Positions 1-8,867 of a stretch of 64,000 bases of DNA are shown piece by piece; the first letter of the stretch is position 1, and each line of letters starts with the position of its first letter. The position numbers and the translations under genes were made by a program. Source of the stretch: Methylobacterium sp. J-067 (GTDB lineage Bacteria > Pseudomonadota > Alphaproteobacteria > Rhizobiales > Beijerinckiaceae); assembly GCF_022829465.1 (NCBI RefSeq), contig NZ_JAKSXZ010000133.1, positions 62,001-126,000 of the forward strand, written 5' to 3'. Below the pieces are notes generated by a model. It was given only the letters and a program-made list of their open reading frames with translations, made no database searches and was not told the origin of the DNA.

Positions 1-726
1 GCGGAGTCGAGGTCGTCGGCGGGCAGCTCGGTGTAGTGGGCGGGCACCCGGCGGAACAGGGCGACGCCCCGCACGGAGTCGAGCTCGTGCGGCGCCTCGC
101 CGGCCGCGAGGCGGTTCGCCACCTCGATCACGGCGCGCTCGGCATTGCCGTACAGGAGCAGGTCGGCCTTCGCGTCCGCCAGGATCGAGCGGCGCACCTT
201 GTCGGACCAGTAATCGTAATGGGCGATCCGGCGCAGCGACGCCTCGATGCCGCCGAGCACGATCGGCACGTCCTTGTAGGCCTCGCGGCAGCGCTGCGTG
301 TAGACGATGGTGCAGCGGTCGGGCCGCCGGCCGCCCTCGCCGCCGGCCGTGTAGGCGTCGTCGTGGCGTAGGCGGCGGTCGGCGGTGTAGCGGTTCACCA
401 TCGAATCGAGGTTGCCGCCGGTCACGCCGAAGAACAGCCGCGGCTTGCCCAGCGCCTTGAACGGCTCCGCCGACTGCCAATCGGGCTGCGCGATGATGCC
501 GACCCGGAACCCCTGCGATTCGAGCAGCCGGCCGATGATGGCCATGCCGAAGCTCGGATGGTCCACGTAGGCGTCGCCCGTCACCAGAACGATGTCGCAG
601 GCATCCCAGCCGAGGGCGGCCATCTCGGCGCGGCTCATCGGCAGGAACGGCGCCGCCTTTCCGGCACGCGGCGGCGTGCAGGCGAGGGGCGCCACGGGCC
701 GTTCGGGAGAAATCTGGAGTTCCATG
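1..726 (-). CDS. YgiQ family radical SAM protein (N-terminal part, runs off left edge)
   Basis: The first 242 residues are present; the rest lies beyond the left edge. The protein begins MELQISPERPVAP and continues with FLPMSRAEMAALGWDACD and DAYVDHPSFGMAIIGRLL, the N-terminal signature of the YgiQ (UPF0313) family. These are large radical SAM proteins of uncertain substrate that carry a B12-binding-like region before the iron-sulfur core. The conserved VGIIAQPDW, FFGVTGGNLDSMVNRYTA and IVLGGIEASLRR stretches are all visible. The CxxxCxxC cluster motif would fall in the missing part. The ATG at 726 is the natural start because it directly precedes the conserved N-terminus. The gene diverges from the diguanylate cyclase at 1061. 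Function cannot be fixed from this fragment. Confidence 0.9.
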
Positions 727-1060
727 GACACTGCATAATGCGCCCGGCTCAAGACCTCAACGAATGGCAGATACGCGGCGCCGGCTCCTTTACTGACGGC
801 GCGACACCGGGACTCCCGTTCGCAGGGCGGGCGATAAGCTTGAGCGGAGCCGCCTAAATGGGAAGGTGATGCCACCACCGCCACAAGTGTCGAGGAAGCT
901 TGGCGGTAGTATGCGCGGAAACCGCATTTGCGAGCTGTGCAGCGAATTTCAATTTACCTTGCACGTTTAATTCCCCGTAAGTCTTCGAACCTACGGTGAC
1001 CCTTCCCGAAACTGCGCCGTTACCGAGTGGCGCGTCACGAAGCGGAAGTCAGGGCTCCCG
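727..1060. other. Intergenic region between divergent genes
   Basis: This 334-base gap separates the minus-strand YgiQ gene from the plus-strand diguanylate cyclase, so it should hold both promoters. The part at about 930-990 is noticeably more AT-rich than its surroundings and is the likeliest promoter zone for the cyclase. No open frame here has a family signature, and I see no tRNA or clear hairpin. Confidence 0.6.
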
Positions 1061-2125
1061 ATGGTACCGGTGCATCCTCGCGAAGCCGCCCGGCTCGAAG
1101 CCCTGCTCGATCTCGACATCCTGGACACGGCGCCCGAGGACCACTTCACCGCGATCTGCGAGACGGCCCGAGACCTCTTCCGGGCGCCCATCGCCCTCGT
1201 GTCCCTCGTCACCGAGACCGACCAGTGGTTCAAGGGCCGCTGCGGCATCGGCCTGCCGGGCACGGAACGCGGCGAATCCTTCTGCACCCACACCGTCGTG
1301 TCGGACGAGGTTCTCGTCGTCGAGGATGCGGCGCAGGACCCGCGCTTCCGCGACAGCCTCCTCGTGGTGGGGGCGGAACGGGTCCGGTTCTATGCGGGCG
1401 CCCCGCTGGAGGTCGCCCCCGGCCTTCAGGTCGGCAGCCTGTGCGTGATGGACCGTGTCCCGCGCACCTTCACGGCCCGGCAGCGCGGGCAGTTGCAGAA
1501 CCTCGCCCGGATCGTCACCGCGCAATTGCGGCTGCACAAGACGGAGCGCCTGCTGCGCGAGCGCGAGGCGCGGCTCGCCCACCTGGCGCGGCACGATCCG
1601 TTGACCGGCCTGCCGAACCGCCTGCAATTCCGCGAATGCCTGCAGGGCGAGATCGCGCGGGCGCAGCGGGGCCATGACGGCTTCGCCCTGCTTTGCCTCG
1701 ACCTCGACCGGTTCAAGGCGATCAACGACAGCTTCGGCCACCATGTCGGCGACCGCCTGCTCCAATCCGTCGCCGACCGCCTGCGCGCGGCGGTGCGGGA
1801 CGAGGACGTGGTGGCGCGGCTCGGCGGCGACGAGTTCGTCGTGATCCAGCCGGGGGCGGACCGGGCGAGGGCCATCACCCTGGCGCAACGGCTGATCGCC
1901 GCGCTCTCCTCACCCTTCGACCTCGACGGCCATGAACGGCAGATCGGCGTGAGCATCGGTATCGCCCTCGCCGCCGCCGGGCCGGTTCACGGCGAGGCGC
2001 TTCATACGCGGGCCGACAAGGCGCTCTACGCGGCCAAGGCCTCCGGCCGTTGCACCTTCCAGTTCGCGCAGACCGTCGAGGACGGCGCGCGCGAGCCCGT
2101 CCTGCGCCGGAGGGGCGCGGCCTGA
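1061..2125 (+). CDS. GAF domain diguanylate cyclase
   Basis: This 354-residue protein should make cyclic di-GMP from two GTP. The N-terminal half (about 20-150) is a GAF-type sensor domain, with ARLEALLDLDILDTAPED and the WFKGRCGIGLPGTERGESFC stretch typical of GAF-GGDEF proteins. A short linker leads to a GGDEF domain beginning at HDPLTGLPNRLQF. The active-site loop GGDEF is intact at residues 255-259. A product-inhibition site RxxD (RDED) sits exactly five residues before it, so the enzyme should be active and feedback inhibited. There is no signal peptide or membrane segment, so it should be cytosolic. The GAF ligand is unknown. The gene stands alone and has no evident target protein beside it. 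Confidence 0.93.
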   Translation: MVPVHPREAARLEALLDLDILDTAPEDHFTAICETARDLFRAPIALVSLVTETDQWFKGRCGIGLPGTERGESFCTHTVVSDEVLVVEDAAQDPRFRDSLLVVGAERVRFYAGAPLEVAPGLQVGSLCVMDRVPRTFTARQRGQLQNLARIVTAQLRLHKTERLLREREARLAHLARHDPLTGLPNRLQFRECLQGEIARAQRGHDGFALLCLDLDRFKAINDSFGHHVGDRLLQSVADRLRAAVRDEDVVARLGGDEFVVIQPGADRARAITLAQRLIAALSSPFDLDGHERQIGVSIGIALAAAGPVHGEALHTRADKALYAAKASGRCTFQFAQTVEDGAREPVLRRRGAA

Positions 2126-2139
2126 GCGGCTGATCGCGC

Positions 2140-2757
2140 TCAGCGCGGGGGCCGGCGGCGCTCGTGCGTCACCCGGTCGACGGCGTATTCCGCCGCGACG
2201 CCGATGGCCGCCCCCGCCAGCACGTCGGCGGGGAAATGGGCGCCGCGCAGGACCTGCGCCGCGACGATCCCGGCGGCGACGGCATAGGCGGGCCCCGCGA
2301 CCTCGGGATAGGCGCGGACGGCCGCGCAGGCGACGGCGGCGCTCAGGGCGGAATGGCCCGATGGGAAGGATTGCCACGGCCCGACATTCGTCCCCGGCCA
2401 TCCCCGTGCGTAGTAGCCCTCGTCCAGGACGACGTTGGGGCGGGTCCGGTGCACCGTCCGCTTCAGGCTCGTCTTCACGAGGCTGGCCAGGATGCCGGCC
2501 TCCAGCATGTGCCGCCCCGCCGCCGCGAGCCGGCGGTCCCGCGCCGCGAGGCCCAGGGCCAGGGTGCCGGCGGACAGCGCCAGCAGCGATTTCCAGCTTC
2601 CGATCTCGCTCGCGCTCCCGAGCCTGCGCACCACGGGATGATCCTTGCCGCGCGCCAGCCGGAGGCCGGCGGCGACGTCCGCTGCCTCGAACCGGTTGGC
2701 GGGGTCGGCGGGGCTGATGTGGGGGGGACGGTCGGGGGTTCGCGCAAGCATGGCCAT
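2140..2757 (-). CDS. PAP2 superfamily phosphatase, membrane-associated
   Basis: This 205-residue protein carries the PAP2/acid phosphatase motifs: KRTVHRTRP (motif 1, KxxxxxxRP), FPSGHS (motif 2) and GAHFPAD (motif 3, HxxxD). Hydrophobic stretches around LLALSAGTLALGLAA and the C-terminal half suggest several membrane helices. Enzymes of this type usually dephosphorylate lipid phosphates such as undecaprenyl diphosphate or phosphatidate. The motif 3 arginine normally six residues before the histidine is a glutamine here (CAG in AQVLRGAH). I believe this occurs in a rhizobial subgroup, but it could alter activity. The start at 2757 (MAMLARTPDRPP) was chosen because residues upstream look non-coding. 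It diverges from the histidine phosphatase at 2854. Confidence 0.85.
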   Translation of the reverse strand: MAMLARTPDRPPHISPADPANRFEAADVAAGLRLARGKDHPVVRRLGSASEIGSWKSLLALSAGTLALGLAARDRRLAAAGRHMLEAGILASLVKTSLKRTVHRTRPNVVLDEGYYARGWPGTNVGPWQSFPSGHSALSAAVACAAVRAYPEVAGPAYAVAAGIVAAQVLRGAHFPADVLAGAAIGVAAEYAVDRVTHERRRPPR

Positions 2758-2853
2758 GAACGCGCAAGGCCGGCATTCGTTCGGTGCGCGCTCGCCGCCC
2801 GCGAACCCGAGGGCCCGAAGGGCGTTGCCGAACGCAATCGAAGGGCGAAGTTC

Positions 2854-3618
2854 ATGCACCAGCGCTGGCCGAGCCGGCTGTGGATCGTGCGGCACGGTGA
2901 GAGCGCCGGCAATGTCGCGGCGGAGGCCGCCCACGGCGCGAGCCTCGCCCGGATCGACATCGCCGAGCGCGACGTCGATGTGCCCCTCAGCGCGCGCGGT
3001 ACGCATCAGGCCGACAGCGTGGGGCGCTGGTTCGCGGACCAGCCCAAGGGAGCCCGTCCTGAGATCGTGCTGGCTTCGCCCTACCTCCGGGCGCGGCAGA
3101 CCGCCGACCGCATCCGCGCGGCAGGCGGCCTGTCGCCGGGGGCGCCCGCGTCGCACATCGACGAGCGGCTGCGCGAGCGGGAACTCGGCATCCTCGACCG
3201 GCTGACCCGCACCGGCGTCGAGCAATTGCATCCCGAGCAGGCCGCCATGCGCCGCCGCCTCGGCAAGTTCTATCATCGGCCGCCATCCGGCGAGAGCTGG
3301 TGCGACGTGATCCTGCGCCTGCGGAGCGCGCTCGACACCGTGTCCCTGCATTACCCCGAGCGGCGGGTGCTGATCGTCGCGCATCAGGTCGTGGTCCTGT
3401 GCCTGCGCTACCTGATCGAGGACATGACCGAGGCGCAGATCCTGGGCATCGACGCCGAGGGCGACGTCGCGAACTGCTCGGTGACCGAATACGCCCTCCG
3501 CCCGTCGGGGGACGGCGCCGGCCACCTCGCCCTGGACCGCTACAACTTCGTCGCGCCGATCACCGAAGGCGGCGCGACGGTGACCTCCGAGCCTGACGCG
3601 AACGTGGCGGCCCGATGA
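2854..3618 (+). CDS. Histidine phosphatase family protein
   Basis: This 254-residue protein belongs to the histidine phosphatase (phosphoglycerate mutase-like) superfamily. The catalytic RHG motif is at LWIVRHGESAGN near residue 13. The second arginine site is in SPYLRARQTADRI, and the second histidine is in VLIVAHQVVVL. The start ATG at 2854 is preceded by a GAAGGGCGAAG ribosome site and lies just before the first conserved strand. The stop overlaps the start of the NAD(P)H-hydrate dehydratase by four bases (ATGA), so the two are probably translated together. The long C-terminal part after the second histidine motif is unremarkable. The substrate is unknown; broad-specificity sugar phosphate or nucleotide phosphatase activity is possible. 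Confidence 0.9.
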   Translation: MHQRWPSRLWIVRHGESAGNVAAEAAHGASLARIDIAERDVDVPLSARGTHQADSVGRWFADQPKGARPEIVLASPYLRARQTADRIRAAGGLSPGAPASHIDERLRERELGILDRLTRTGVEQLHPEQAAMRRRLGKFYHRPPSGESWCDVILRLRSALDTVSLHYPERRVLIVAHQVVVLCLRYLIEDMTEAQILGIDAEGDVANCSVTEYALRPSGDGAGHLALDRYNFVAPITEGGATVTSEPDANVAAR

Positions 3619-4499
3619 CCCCCAGCATCCTCACCCCCTCCCTGCTCCGGGAGCACCCGCTCCCGGTCCCCCGGGAGGGCAGCAAGGACGCGCGCGGCAG
3701 CGTCCTGGTCATCGGCGGCTCGGCCTCGGTTCCGGGGGCGGCCCTGCTGGCCGGCGTCGCGGCCCTGCGCGTGGGCGCCGGGAAGCTCAAGATCGCCACC
3801 GTCGCGAGCGCGGCCGCCGGCATGGGGCTGATGGTGCCCGAGGCGATGGTCGTGGGCCTGCCCGAAGACTCCGACGGCGGCGTGGACGCCCCGCGCGCCG
3901 CCGACGACCTGCTGCGCATGGCGGGGGGCTGCCAAGCCGTCCTGATCGGGCCCGGCATGATGGGCGACGACGCCTCCGCCTCGCTCACGGCCGGGCTGCT
4001 CCGCGCGGAGGGGTCTCCCGCCTTCATCCTCGACGCCACCGCCCTGTGCGGCCTCGCCGTCCATGCGGAGGCGGTGAGGGCGGTCGGCCAGCGGGCGGTG
4101 ATCACGCCCCATGCCGGTGAGATGGCGCAACTCCTCGACCGCAGCCGGGATGCGGTCGAGGCGGACCCCCTCGACGCGGCGCGGGCGGCCGCCGACCTGC
4201 TCGGGACGGTGGTGGTGATGAAGGGCGCCGCGACGACGATCGTGGACCCGCAGGGCGGCCATTGGCTCTACGATGGCGGCGGCGTCGGGCTGGCGACCTC
4301 GGGCTCCGGCGACGTGCTCGCCGGCCTCGTCGTCGGGCTCCTCGCCCGTGGCCTCGAACCCCTCTCCGCCGCCCTGTGGGGGGTGTTCCTGCACGGCGAA
4401 GCCGGCCGTCATCTGGCCGGCTCGATCGGTCCCATCGGCTTCCTGGCGCGGGAGATCTCCGGCGTGGTGCCGGGCCTGCTGCGCGAGACGATGGGCTAG
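3615..4499 (+). CDS. ADP/ATP-dependent NAD(P)H-hydrate dehydratase (NAXD/YjeF C-terminal type)
   Basis: This 294-residue protein matches the carbohydrate-kinase-like dehydratase that converts S-NAD(P)H hydrate back to NAD(P)H. Visible signatures are GSVLVIGGSASVPGAALLAG near the N-terminus, LIGPGM, FILDATAL, the VITPHAGEMAQLL block, VVMKGAATTIV, and the nucleotide-binding TSGSGDVLAGLVVGLLA, whose GSGD holds the catalytic aspartate. No YjeF N-terminal epimerase domain is fused, unlike the bifunctional form, so the epimerase must be elsewhere. Length is normal for the stand-alone enzyme. Its ATG overlaps the stop of the upstream histidine phosphatase gene, suggesting a two-gene metabolite-repair or housekeeping operon. 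Confidence 0.92.
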   Translation: MTPSILTPSLLREHPLPVPREGSKDARGSVLVIGGSASVPGAALLAGVAALRVGAGKLKIATVASAAAGMGLMVPEAMVVGLPEDSDGGVDAPRAADDLLRMAGGCQAVLIGPGMMGDDASASLTAGLLRAEGSPAFILDATALCGLAVHAEAVRAVGQRAVITPHAGEMAQLLDRSRDAVEADPLDAARAAADLLGTVVVMKGAATTIVDPQGGHWLYDGGGVGLATSGSGDVLAGLVVGLLARGLEPLSAALWGVFLHGEAGRHLAGSIGPIGFLAREISGVVPGLLRETMG

Positions 4500-4629
4500 G
4501 CCTCCTCCCGCCTGCCAGCATGCCGCACGCATACGCACTGCCCTTCGGGGGTTGGTGCTAGGCATTGCACCCTCGCGCTCCGTCCTGCTCGCCGAGCCCG
4601 CCCGAGGACCCCCATCGCAAAGGCAGAAT

Positions 4630-5502
4630 GTGGCCCCCGACCGTCAGACCCCGCGCCTGCTCGTCGCCGAGAGCGAAACCCCGGAGGCGCGGGACGAGCG
4701 CCGCGCCAGCGTGGGCCGCTCCTCCGGCGAGACCTATCTCGACGTCCTGAGCCGGCTCGCGCCCGGCGCCGTCTGCGACCGGGTCTTCCCCTCCGACGCG
4801 GATGCCGCGCTCCCGGCGGGCACCTCGCCCGCCGATTACGACGCGGTGCTGTTCAGCGGATCGCCCCTGCACCTCTACGACGAGACGCCCGAGACCCGGC
4901 GCGCCATCGCCTTCATGCGGGCCGTTTTCGACGCCGGCACGCCCTCGTTCGGCTCCTGCGCCGGCCTGCAGGTCGCCACCGTGGCGGCGGGCGGCAGCGT
5001 CCGCCCGAACGTCCGCCGGCCGGAGGCGGCCTTCGCGCGGCGGATCACCCCGACCGAGGCGGGCCGCGCGCATCCGCTCCTGGCCGGACGGCCCGCCGCC
5101 TTCGACGCGCCGTCGATCCACACCGACGAGGTCGAGGCCCTGCCGCCCGGCGCCGTGCTGCTGGCTGAGAACGGCCTCACGACGGTCCAGGCCGCCGAGA
5201 TCCGTTTCGGACGGGGGACGTTCTGGGGCGTGCAGTACCACCCCGAGATCGGCCTGGACGAGGTGGCCGGCGCCCTGCGGCGGCAGGCGGACGGCCTCGT
5301 GGAGGCGGGGCTCGCCCGCGACCGCGCCGACATCGAGGGCTATGCCGGGCAGATCGACGCGCTCCACCGCGAGCCGGAGCGGCCCGACCTCGCGTGGCGT
5401 CTCGGCCTCGACGAGCAGGTGACGGACGAGCGGCGGCGGCTGACGGAGCTGCGCAACTTCCTCGAAAGCCTTCGTCGGGTCGCGATCAGGAACCTGCACT
5501 GA
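4630..5502 (+). CDS. Class I glutamine amidotransferase (GMP synthase-like)
   Basis: This 290-residue protein is a stand-alone type 1 glutamine amidotransferase. The nucleophile is Cys110 in FGSCAGLQV, and the triad partners are His204 and Glu206 in QYHPEI. Such proteins release ammonia from glutamine or act as gamma-glutamyl hydrolases, and the acceptor is unknown here. A C-terminal extension of about 80 charged residues follows the catalytic domain. I chose the GTG at 4630 because it follows AAAGGCAGA and shortly precedes the first conserved strand (RLLVAES). The frame stays open far upstream, but that part looks non-coding. It has no obvious operon partner; the small gene at 5554 follows after 51 bases. 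Confidence 0.82.
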   Translation: MAPDRQTPRLLVAESETPEARDERRASVGRSSGETYLDVLSRLAPGAVCDRVFPSDADAALPAGTSPADYDAVLFSGSPLHLYDETPETRRAIAFMRAVFDAGTPSFGSCAGLQVATVAAGGSVRPNVRRPEAAFARRITPTEAGRAHPLLAGRPAAFDAPSIHTDEVEALPPGAVLLAENGLTTVQAAEIRFGRGTFWGVQYHPEIGLDEVAGALRRQADGLVEAGLARDRADIEGYAGQIDALHREPERPDLAWRLGLDEQVTDERRRLTELRNFLESLRRVAIRNLH

Positions 5503-5553
5503 GGCCGCAGGCTTGCCCCCCGTGCCGACCTCTCGTCGGCCAGGAGGAGTGTC

Positions 5554-5763
5554 ATGTCGAGCGACACCGAAACGCACCGTCAGTTGCTGAACGCCCTGAA
5601 GGTTGCCCAGGACAAGCGTGACGGATCCTTCGAGAAGGCCGTCACGGCGGCCTTCGAGCATGTGTTCGAGCATCTGACGCGGCTGAACGACCACGTCTCC
5701 CCCGGCGGTCCCGATGGGGGCGAGCCGCATCTGAAGCCGGGCGAGCCGGCCACCCTGCGGTAA
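5554..5763 (+). CDS. Small hypothetical protein, 69 residues
   Basis: I do not recognise this 69-residue, soluble, charged protein. Its first 45 residues look like a pair of amphipathic helices (HRQLLNALKVAQDKRDGSFEKAV), followed by a glycine- and proline-rich tail. A strong AGGAGG ribosome site lies seven bases before the ATG, and a small stem (GCCGAC at 5524-5529 with GTCGGC at 5535-5540) directly abuts that site. It might be co-transcribed with the ABC exporter that starts 37 bases downstream. Support for its reality comes from the ribosome site and its consistent codon use. Confidence 0.65.
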   Translation: MSSDTETHRQLLNALKVAQDKRDGSFEKAVTAAFEHVFEHLTRLNDHVSPGGPDGGEPHLKPGEPATLR

Positions 5764-5800
5764 GGTCGGGCACGCACGATCTAGCGGCGCGAGATCCGAT

Positions 5801-7660
5801 TTGCTGTCGTCAGCCACCAAACGGCTCCGCCGCGCCACCGCGACACGGATCGGCCCCCTGCGGCACCTGCCGGCCCTATTCCGGCTCGCCTGGTCCACGA
5901 GCCGCGCCCTGACGCTTCTCAGCGTCGGGTTGCGGCTCGCCCGCGCGGCGGTGCCGGCACTGATGCTGTACGTCGCCAAGCTCGTGGTCGACACGGTCGT
6001 TGCCGGGCGGGCCGACCCCGCCGGGGCGGCGGGTGCCGGAGCGTGGTTCACCGCGCCGCTCCAGCGGCACGTCGAACTGCTGATCGGGATCGAATTCGCC
6101 CTGGCCCTCGCCTCCGACCTGCTCGGGCGGGCGACGACCCTCGTGGACGGCGTGCTGGCCGAGAGGACCGGCAACGCCATCACCCTGCGGCTGATGGCCC
6201 ATGCCGCCACCCTCGATCTCGCGCAGTTCGAGGACCCCGCGGTGCAGGACGGGCTGGAGCGCGCCCGGCGTCAGGTCGCGTGGCGCGCGAACCCGATGGG
6301 CCAGCTCCTCGGCCAGCTTCAGGACGGCCTGACCGCCCTGTCCCTGGCCGTGGCCGTCGTGGCGTTCCTGCCCTGGCTCGTCGTCCTGCTCGTCCTCGCC
6401 CTGATCCCGGCCTTCCTGAACGAGCTTCACTTCAACCGGCAGGGCTATCGCCTCGCCTACCGGCGCTCGCCGGAGCGGCGGGAGGGCGACTACATGCGCC
6501 AGCTCGGGGCCGGGGCGGAGACCGCCAAGGAGATCAAGCTGTTCGGCCTGAGCGGCTACCTCTCCGCGCGCTTCGGCATCCTCGCCGACCGCGCCCTGCA
6601 AGAGAACACCCGCCTCGCCCTGCGCCGGGCCGTGGCGGGCGGGCTCTTCGCCAGCCTCGGCACGCTCGCCTACTACCTCGCCTACCTCGTGATCGCCCTG
6701 CGCACGGCCACTGGCACGCTCACGCTCGGCGACCTTACCTTCCTCACGGGCGCCTTCCTGCGGCTGCGCGGCCTCGTCGAGGGGCTGCTGCTCGGTCTCT
6801 CCCAGCTCTCGGGGCAGGCGCAGTATCTGGACGACCTGTTCACGTTCCTCGCCCTCGCGCCCCGTGTCCGCGCGCCCGCCGAGCCGGCCCCGTTCCCCAC
6901 GCCGATCCGCGACGGCTTCGTGTTCGAGGCGGTGGGCTATCGCTATCCGGGTGCGGAGCGCTGGGCGGTGCGCGACCTCTCCCTAACGATCCGGGCCGGC
7001 GAAGTCGTGGCGCTGGTGGGCGAGAACGGCAGCGGCAAGACCACGATCGTCAAGCTCCTGGCGCGTCTCTACGACCCGACCGAGGGGCGCATCCTGCTCG
7101 ACGGGCGGGACCTGCGCGACTACGACCCGGACGTCCTGCGCACGCGCATCGGCGTGATCTTCCAGGATTTCGTCCGCTTCGATCTCACGGCGGGGGAGAA
7201 CATCGCCGTCGGGCGCATCGAGGCGCAGGACGACGCGCCCCGCATCGAGGACGCGGCGGGCCGCGCCCTGGCCGACACCGTGGTGGAGCGGCTGCCGGCG
7301 GGCTACGGCCAGCGGCTGGGGCGGCGCTTCGAGGACGGGGTCGATCTTTCCGGGGGCGAGTGGCAGAAGCTCGCCATCGCCCGCGCCTACATGCGCGAGG
7401 CCGAGGTGCTGATCCTCGACGAGCCGACCGCCGCCCTGGACGCCCGCGCGGAGGCCGAGGTGTTCGCCCGCCTCCGCGCCCTCGCCCTAGGGCGCACCGC
7501 GCTCCTGATCTCGCATCGCTTCTCCAGCGTCCGCCGCGCGGATCGGATCGTCGTGCTCGGGGACGGCCGGGTGCGGGAGGCGGGCACGCACGAGGAGCTG
7601 GTCCGCAACGGTGGGCGCTACGCCGAACTGTTCGAGCTGCAGGCCGCCGCCTACCGCTAG
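5801..7660 (+). CDS. ABC exporter, fused permease and ATP-binding protein
   Basis: This 619-residue half-transporter has an N-terminal six-helix membrane domain (about 30-340) followed by one ATPase domain. Walker A is GENGSGKTT (407-415), the Q-loop is IFQDFV, the signature is LSGGE (516-520), Walker B begins at LILDEP (537-542), and the switch histidine is in LISHRFSS. It would work as a homodimer exporting a lipid, peptide or drug-like substrate; the substrate cannot be told from the sequence. The start codon is taken as TTG at 5801, with only a weak GCGAGA upstream, so the true start could be nearby. The gene converges with soxA and seems independent of its neighbours apart from the small upstream gene. 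Confidence 0.9.
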   Translation: MLSSATKRLRRATATRIGPLRHLPALFRLAWSTSRALTLLSVGLRLARAAVPALMLYVAKLVVDTVVAGRADPAGAAGAGAWFTAPLQRHVELLIGIEFALALASDLLGRATTLVDGVLAERTGNAITLRLMAHAATLDLAQFEDPAVQDGLERARRQVAWRANPMGQLLGQLQDGLTALSLAVAVVAFLPWLVVLLVLALIPAFLNELHFNRQGYRLAYRRSPERREGDYMRQLGAGAETAKEIKLFGLSGYLSARFGILADRALQENTRLALRRAVAGGLFASLGTLAYYLAYLVIALRTATGTLTLGDLTFLTGAFLRLRGLVEGLLLGLSQLSGQAQYLDDLFTFLALAPRVRAPAEPAPFPTPIRDGFVFEAVGYRYPGAERWAVRDLSLTIRAGEVVALVGENGSGKTTIVKLLARLYDPTEGRILLDGRDLRDYDPDVLRTRIGVIFQDFVRFDLTAGENIAVGRIEAQDDAPRIEDAAGRALADTVVERLPAGYGQRLGRRFEDGVDLSGGEWQKLAIARAYMREAEVLILDEPTAALDARAEAEVFARLRALALGRTALLISHRFSSVRRADRIVVLGDGRVREAGTHEELVRNGGRYAELFELQAAAYR

Positions 7661-7740
7661 GCGGCTCTATCGCCGCAGGCTCGGCCGTCGCGATTCGTGC
7701 AAGGCCTGCGCCGCCGAGTGCAGGAAGATCGCGGCCTGAC

Positions 7741-8532
7741 TCAGGGCCGCACCGCCGGCGTCTCCACCGGCAGCGGCGCGGCCCGCGTCGCGAGGTAGAG
7801 TTCGAGGGCGACGAAGTCCGGCGCGCCGTAGGCGAAGGGCTCCGCCCGCATGCCGGTGAGGCAGTTGCGCAGGCGCCTCTGCAGGGAGCCGAGCCCCTGC
7901 CATTCGAGGCGGTAGAGCGGGTAGCCGGTCGGCTGGCCCTGGGGGATCACCGCCGCGCCGAGGCGGCGGCCCCACAGGTCGTCGTGGCAGATCGCGCAGG
8001 ACAGGCCGAGCTGCCCCTGGCGGGCCTCAAACAGCGCGCGGCCCCGATTCCGAGCGGGTGTCAAACGGTCATCGTCCGGCGGGGCGATGGGCAGGCCGCG
8101 CGACTGCGTGGCGACGAAGGCCGTCAGCGCCAGCAGGTCGGGGCTCTCGTAGGGGAGGGGCTCGATGCCCTGGTGCTCCCGGCGGCAGGCATTCACCCGG
8201 TCCTGCAGGTCGATGGGCCGTTCCATCCGCGCGTCCCAGGCCGGGTAGCGCGCCGCCACGCCGCGCAGGCTCGACGCGGCCTCGCCGTGGCACCCGGAAC
8301 AGGCCGGCCGGCCGGAGGGGGGACGCGCCGTCCAGAGTTCGGCCCCGTCCGCGACGGCGAGCAGGCCGGGATTGGACTCGTCGTCCCGCTGCATGGCCTG
8401 GATCGCGGGGCTCATCTGGTCGAAGCCAGAGCGCCGGTCGGCCGGGGCGATGGGCTCCGCCCCCGCCAGGGTGCCGGAGAGCAGGATGGCCAGGAGGGCG
8501 GCCGGCGGCGACGTCCCGGAGCGGCGCGGCAT
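7741..8532 (-). CDS. soxA: SoxA, diheme c-type cytochrome subunit of SoxAX
   Basis: This 263-residue periplasmic protein matches SoxA, which with SoxX attaches thiosulfate sulfur to the SoxY carrier cysteine. A signal peptide (PPAALLAILLSGTLAGA) precedes the mature part. Two heme motifs are present: CSGCH at 78-82 and CAICH at 179-183. Cys116 and Cys224 (in RNCLTGMRAEP) also occupy the conserved places; the latter is the usual catalytic cysteine ligand of the active-site heme. Length is normal for the diheme form. The ATG at 8532 lies eight bases after the soxZ stop. It is the last gene of the operon beginning at 14013. Its presence implies thiosulfate-like chemistry, yet soxB is absent nearby. 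Confidence 0.93.
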   Translation of the reverse strand: MPRRSGTSPPAALLAILLSGTLAGAEPIAPADRRSGFDQMSPAIQAMQRDDESNPGLLAVADGAELWTARPPSGRPACSGCHGEAASSLRGVAARYPAWDARMERPIDLQDRVNACRREHQGIEPLPYESPDLLALTAFVATQSRGLPIAPPDDDRLTPARNRGRALFEARQGQLGLSCAICHDDLWGRRLGAAVIPQGQPTGYPLYRLEWQGLGSLQRRLRNCLTGMRAEPFAYGAPDFVALELYLATRAAPLPVETPAVRP

Positions 8533-8540
8533 GGCCGGGC

Positions 8541-8861
8541 TCAGGCCACGGTGATCGACGCCGTCTCGGTCTGATCGAACCCCCCGTCGCCGCGCCACGT
8601 GAAGCTGAAGCGGCCGCTCCTCGTCGCGACCCAGGTGAAGGTCAAGAACGGGTTGGCCGCCGAGGCGGGGAAGAGTTCGGCCCGGAAGATCTCCTCGTCC
8701 TCGAAGCGGCAGACGAACTCCGTCACGATGTTGCGCGGCAGGATGCGGCCGTCCGCGCCAGGGCGGAACCCCGTCTCCATCGGGTGCGCCATCAGCGTCT
8801 TGATCGCGATCACGTCGCCGGCCTTGGCGGTCTTGGGCAGGTTGATCAGGGCGCGGGCCAT
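8541..8861 (-). CDS. soxZ: SoxZ, sulfur-carrier complex subunit
   Basis: This 106-residue protein has the length and pattern of SoxZ, the immunoglobulin-fold partner of SoxY in the SoxYZ sulfur carrier. Typical features are AGDVIAIKTLMAHPMETGFR near the start and FTWVATRSGRFSFTWRGDGG near the end. There is no signal peptide. That is normal, because SoxZ is exported bound to SoxY through the Tat signal of SoxY. It starts six bases after the soxY stop and is followed by soxA after eight bases. No cysteine is present, as expected. Confidence 0.95.
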   Translation of the reverse strand: MARALINLPKTAKAGDVIAIKTLMAHPMETGFRPGADGRILPRNIVTEFVCRFEDEEIFRAELFPASAANPFLTFTWVATRSGRFSFTWRGDGGFDQTETASITVA

Positions 8862-8867
8862 GCGGGT

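Noticed and set aside
2164..2853. N-terminal extension of the histidine phosphatase
   Set aside because: This part is antisense to the PAP2 phosphatase and shows no conserved motif; the family begins at the ATG at 2854.
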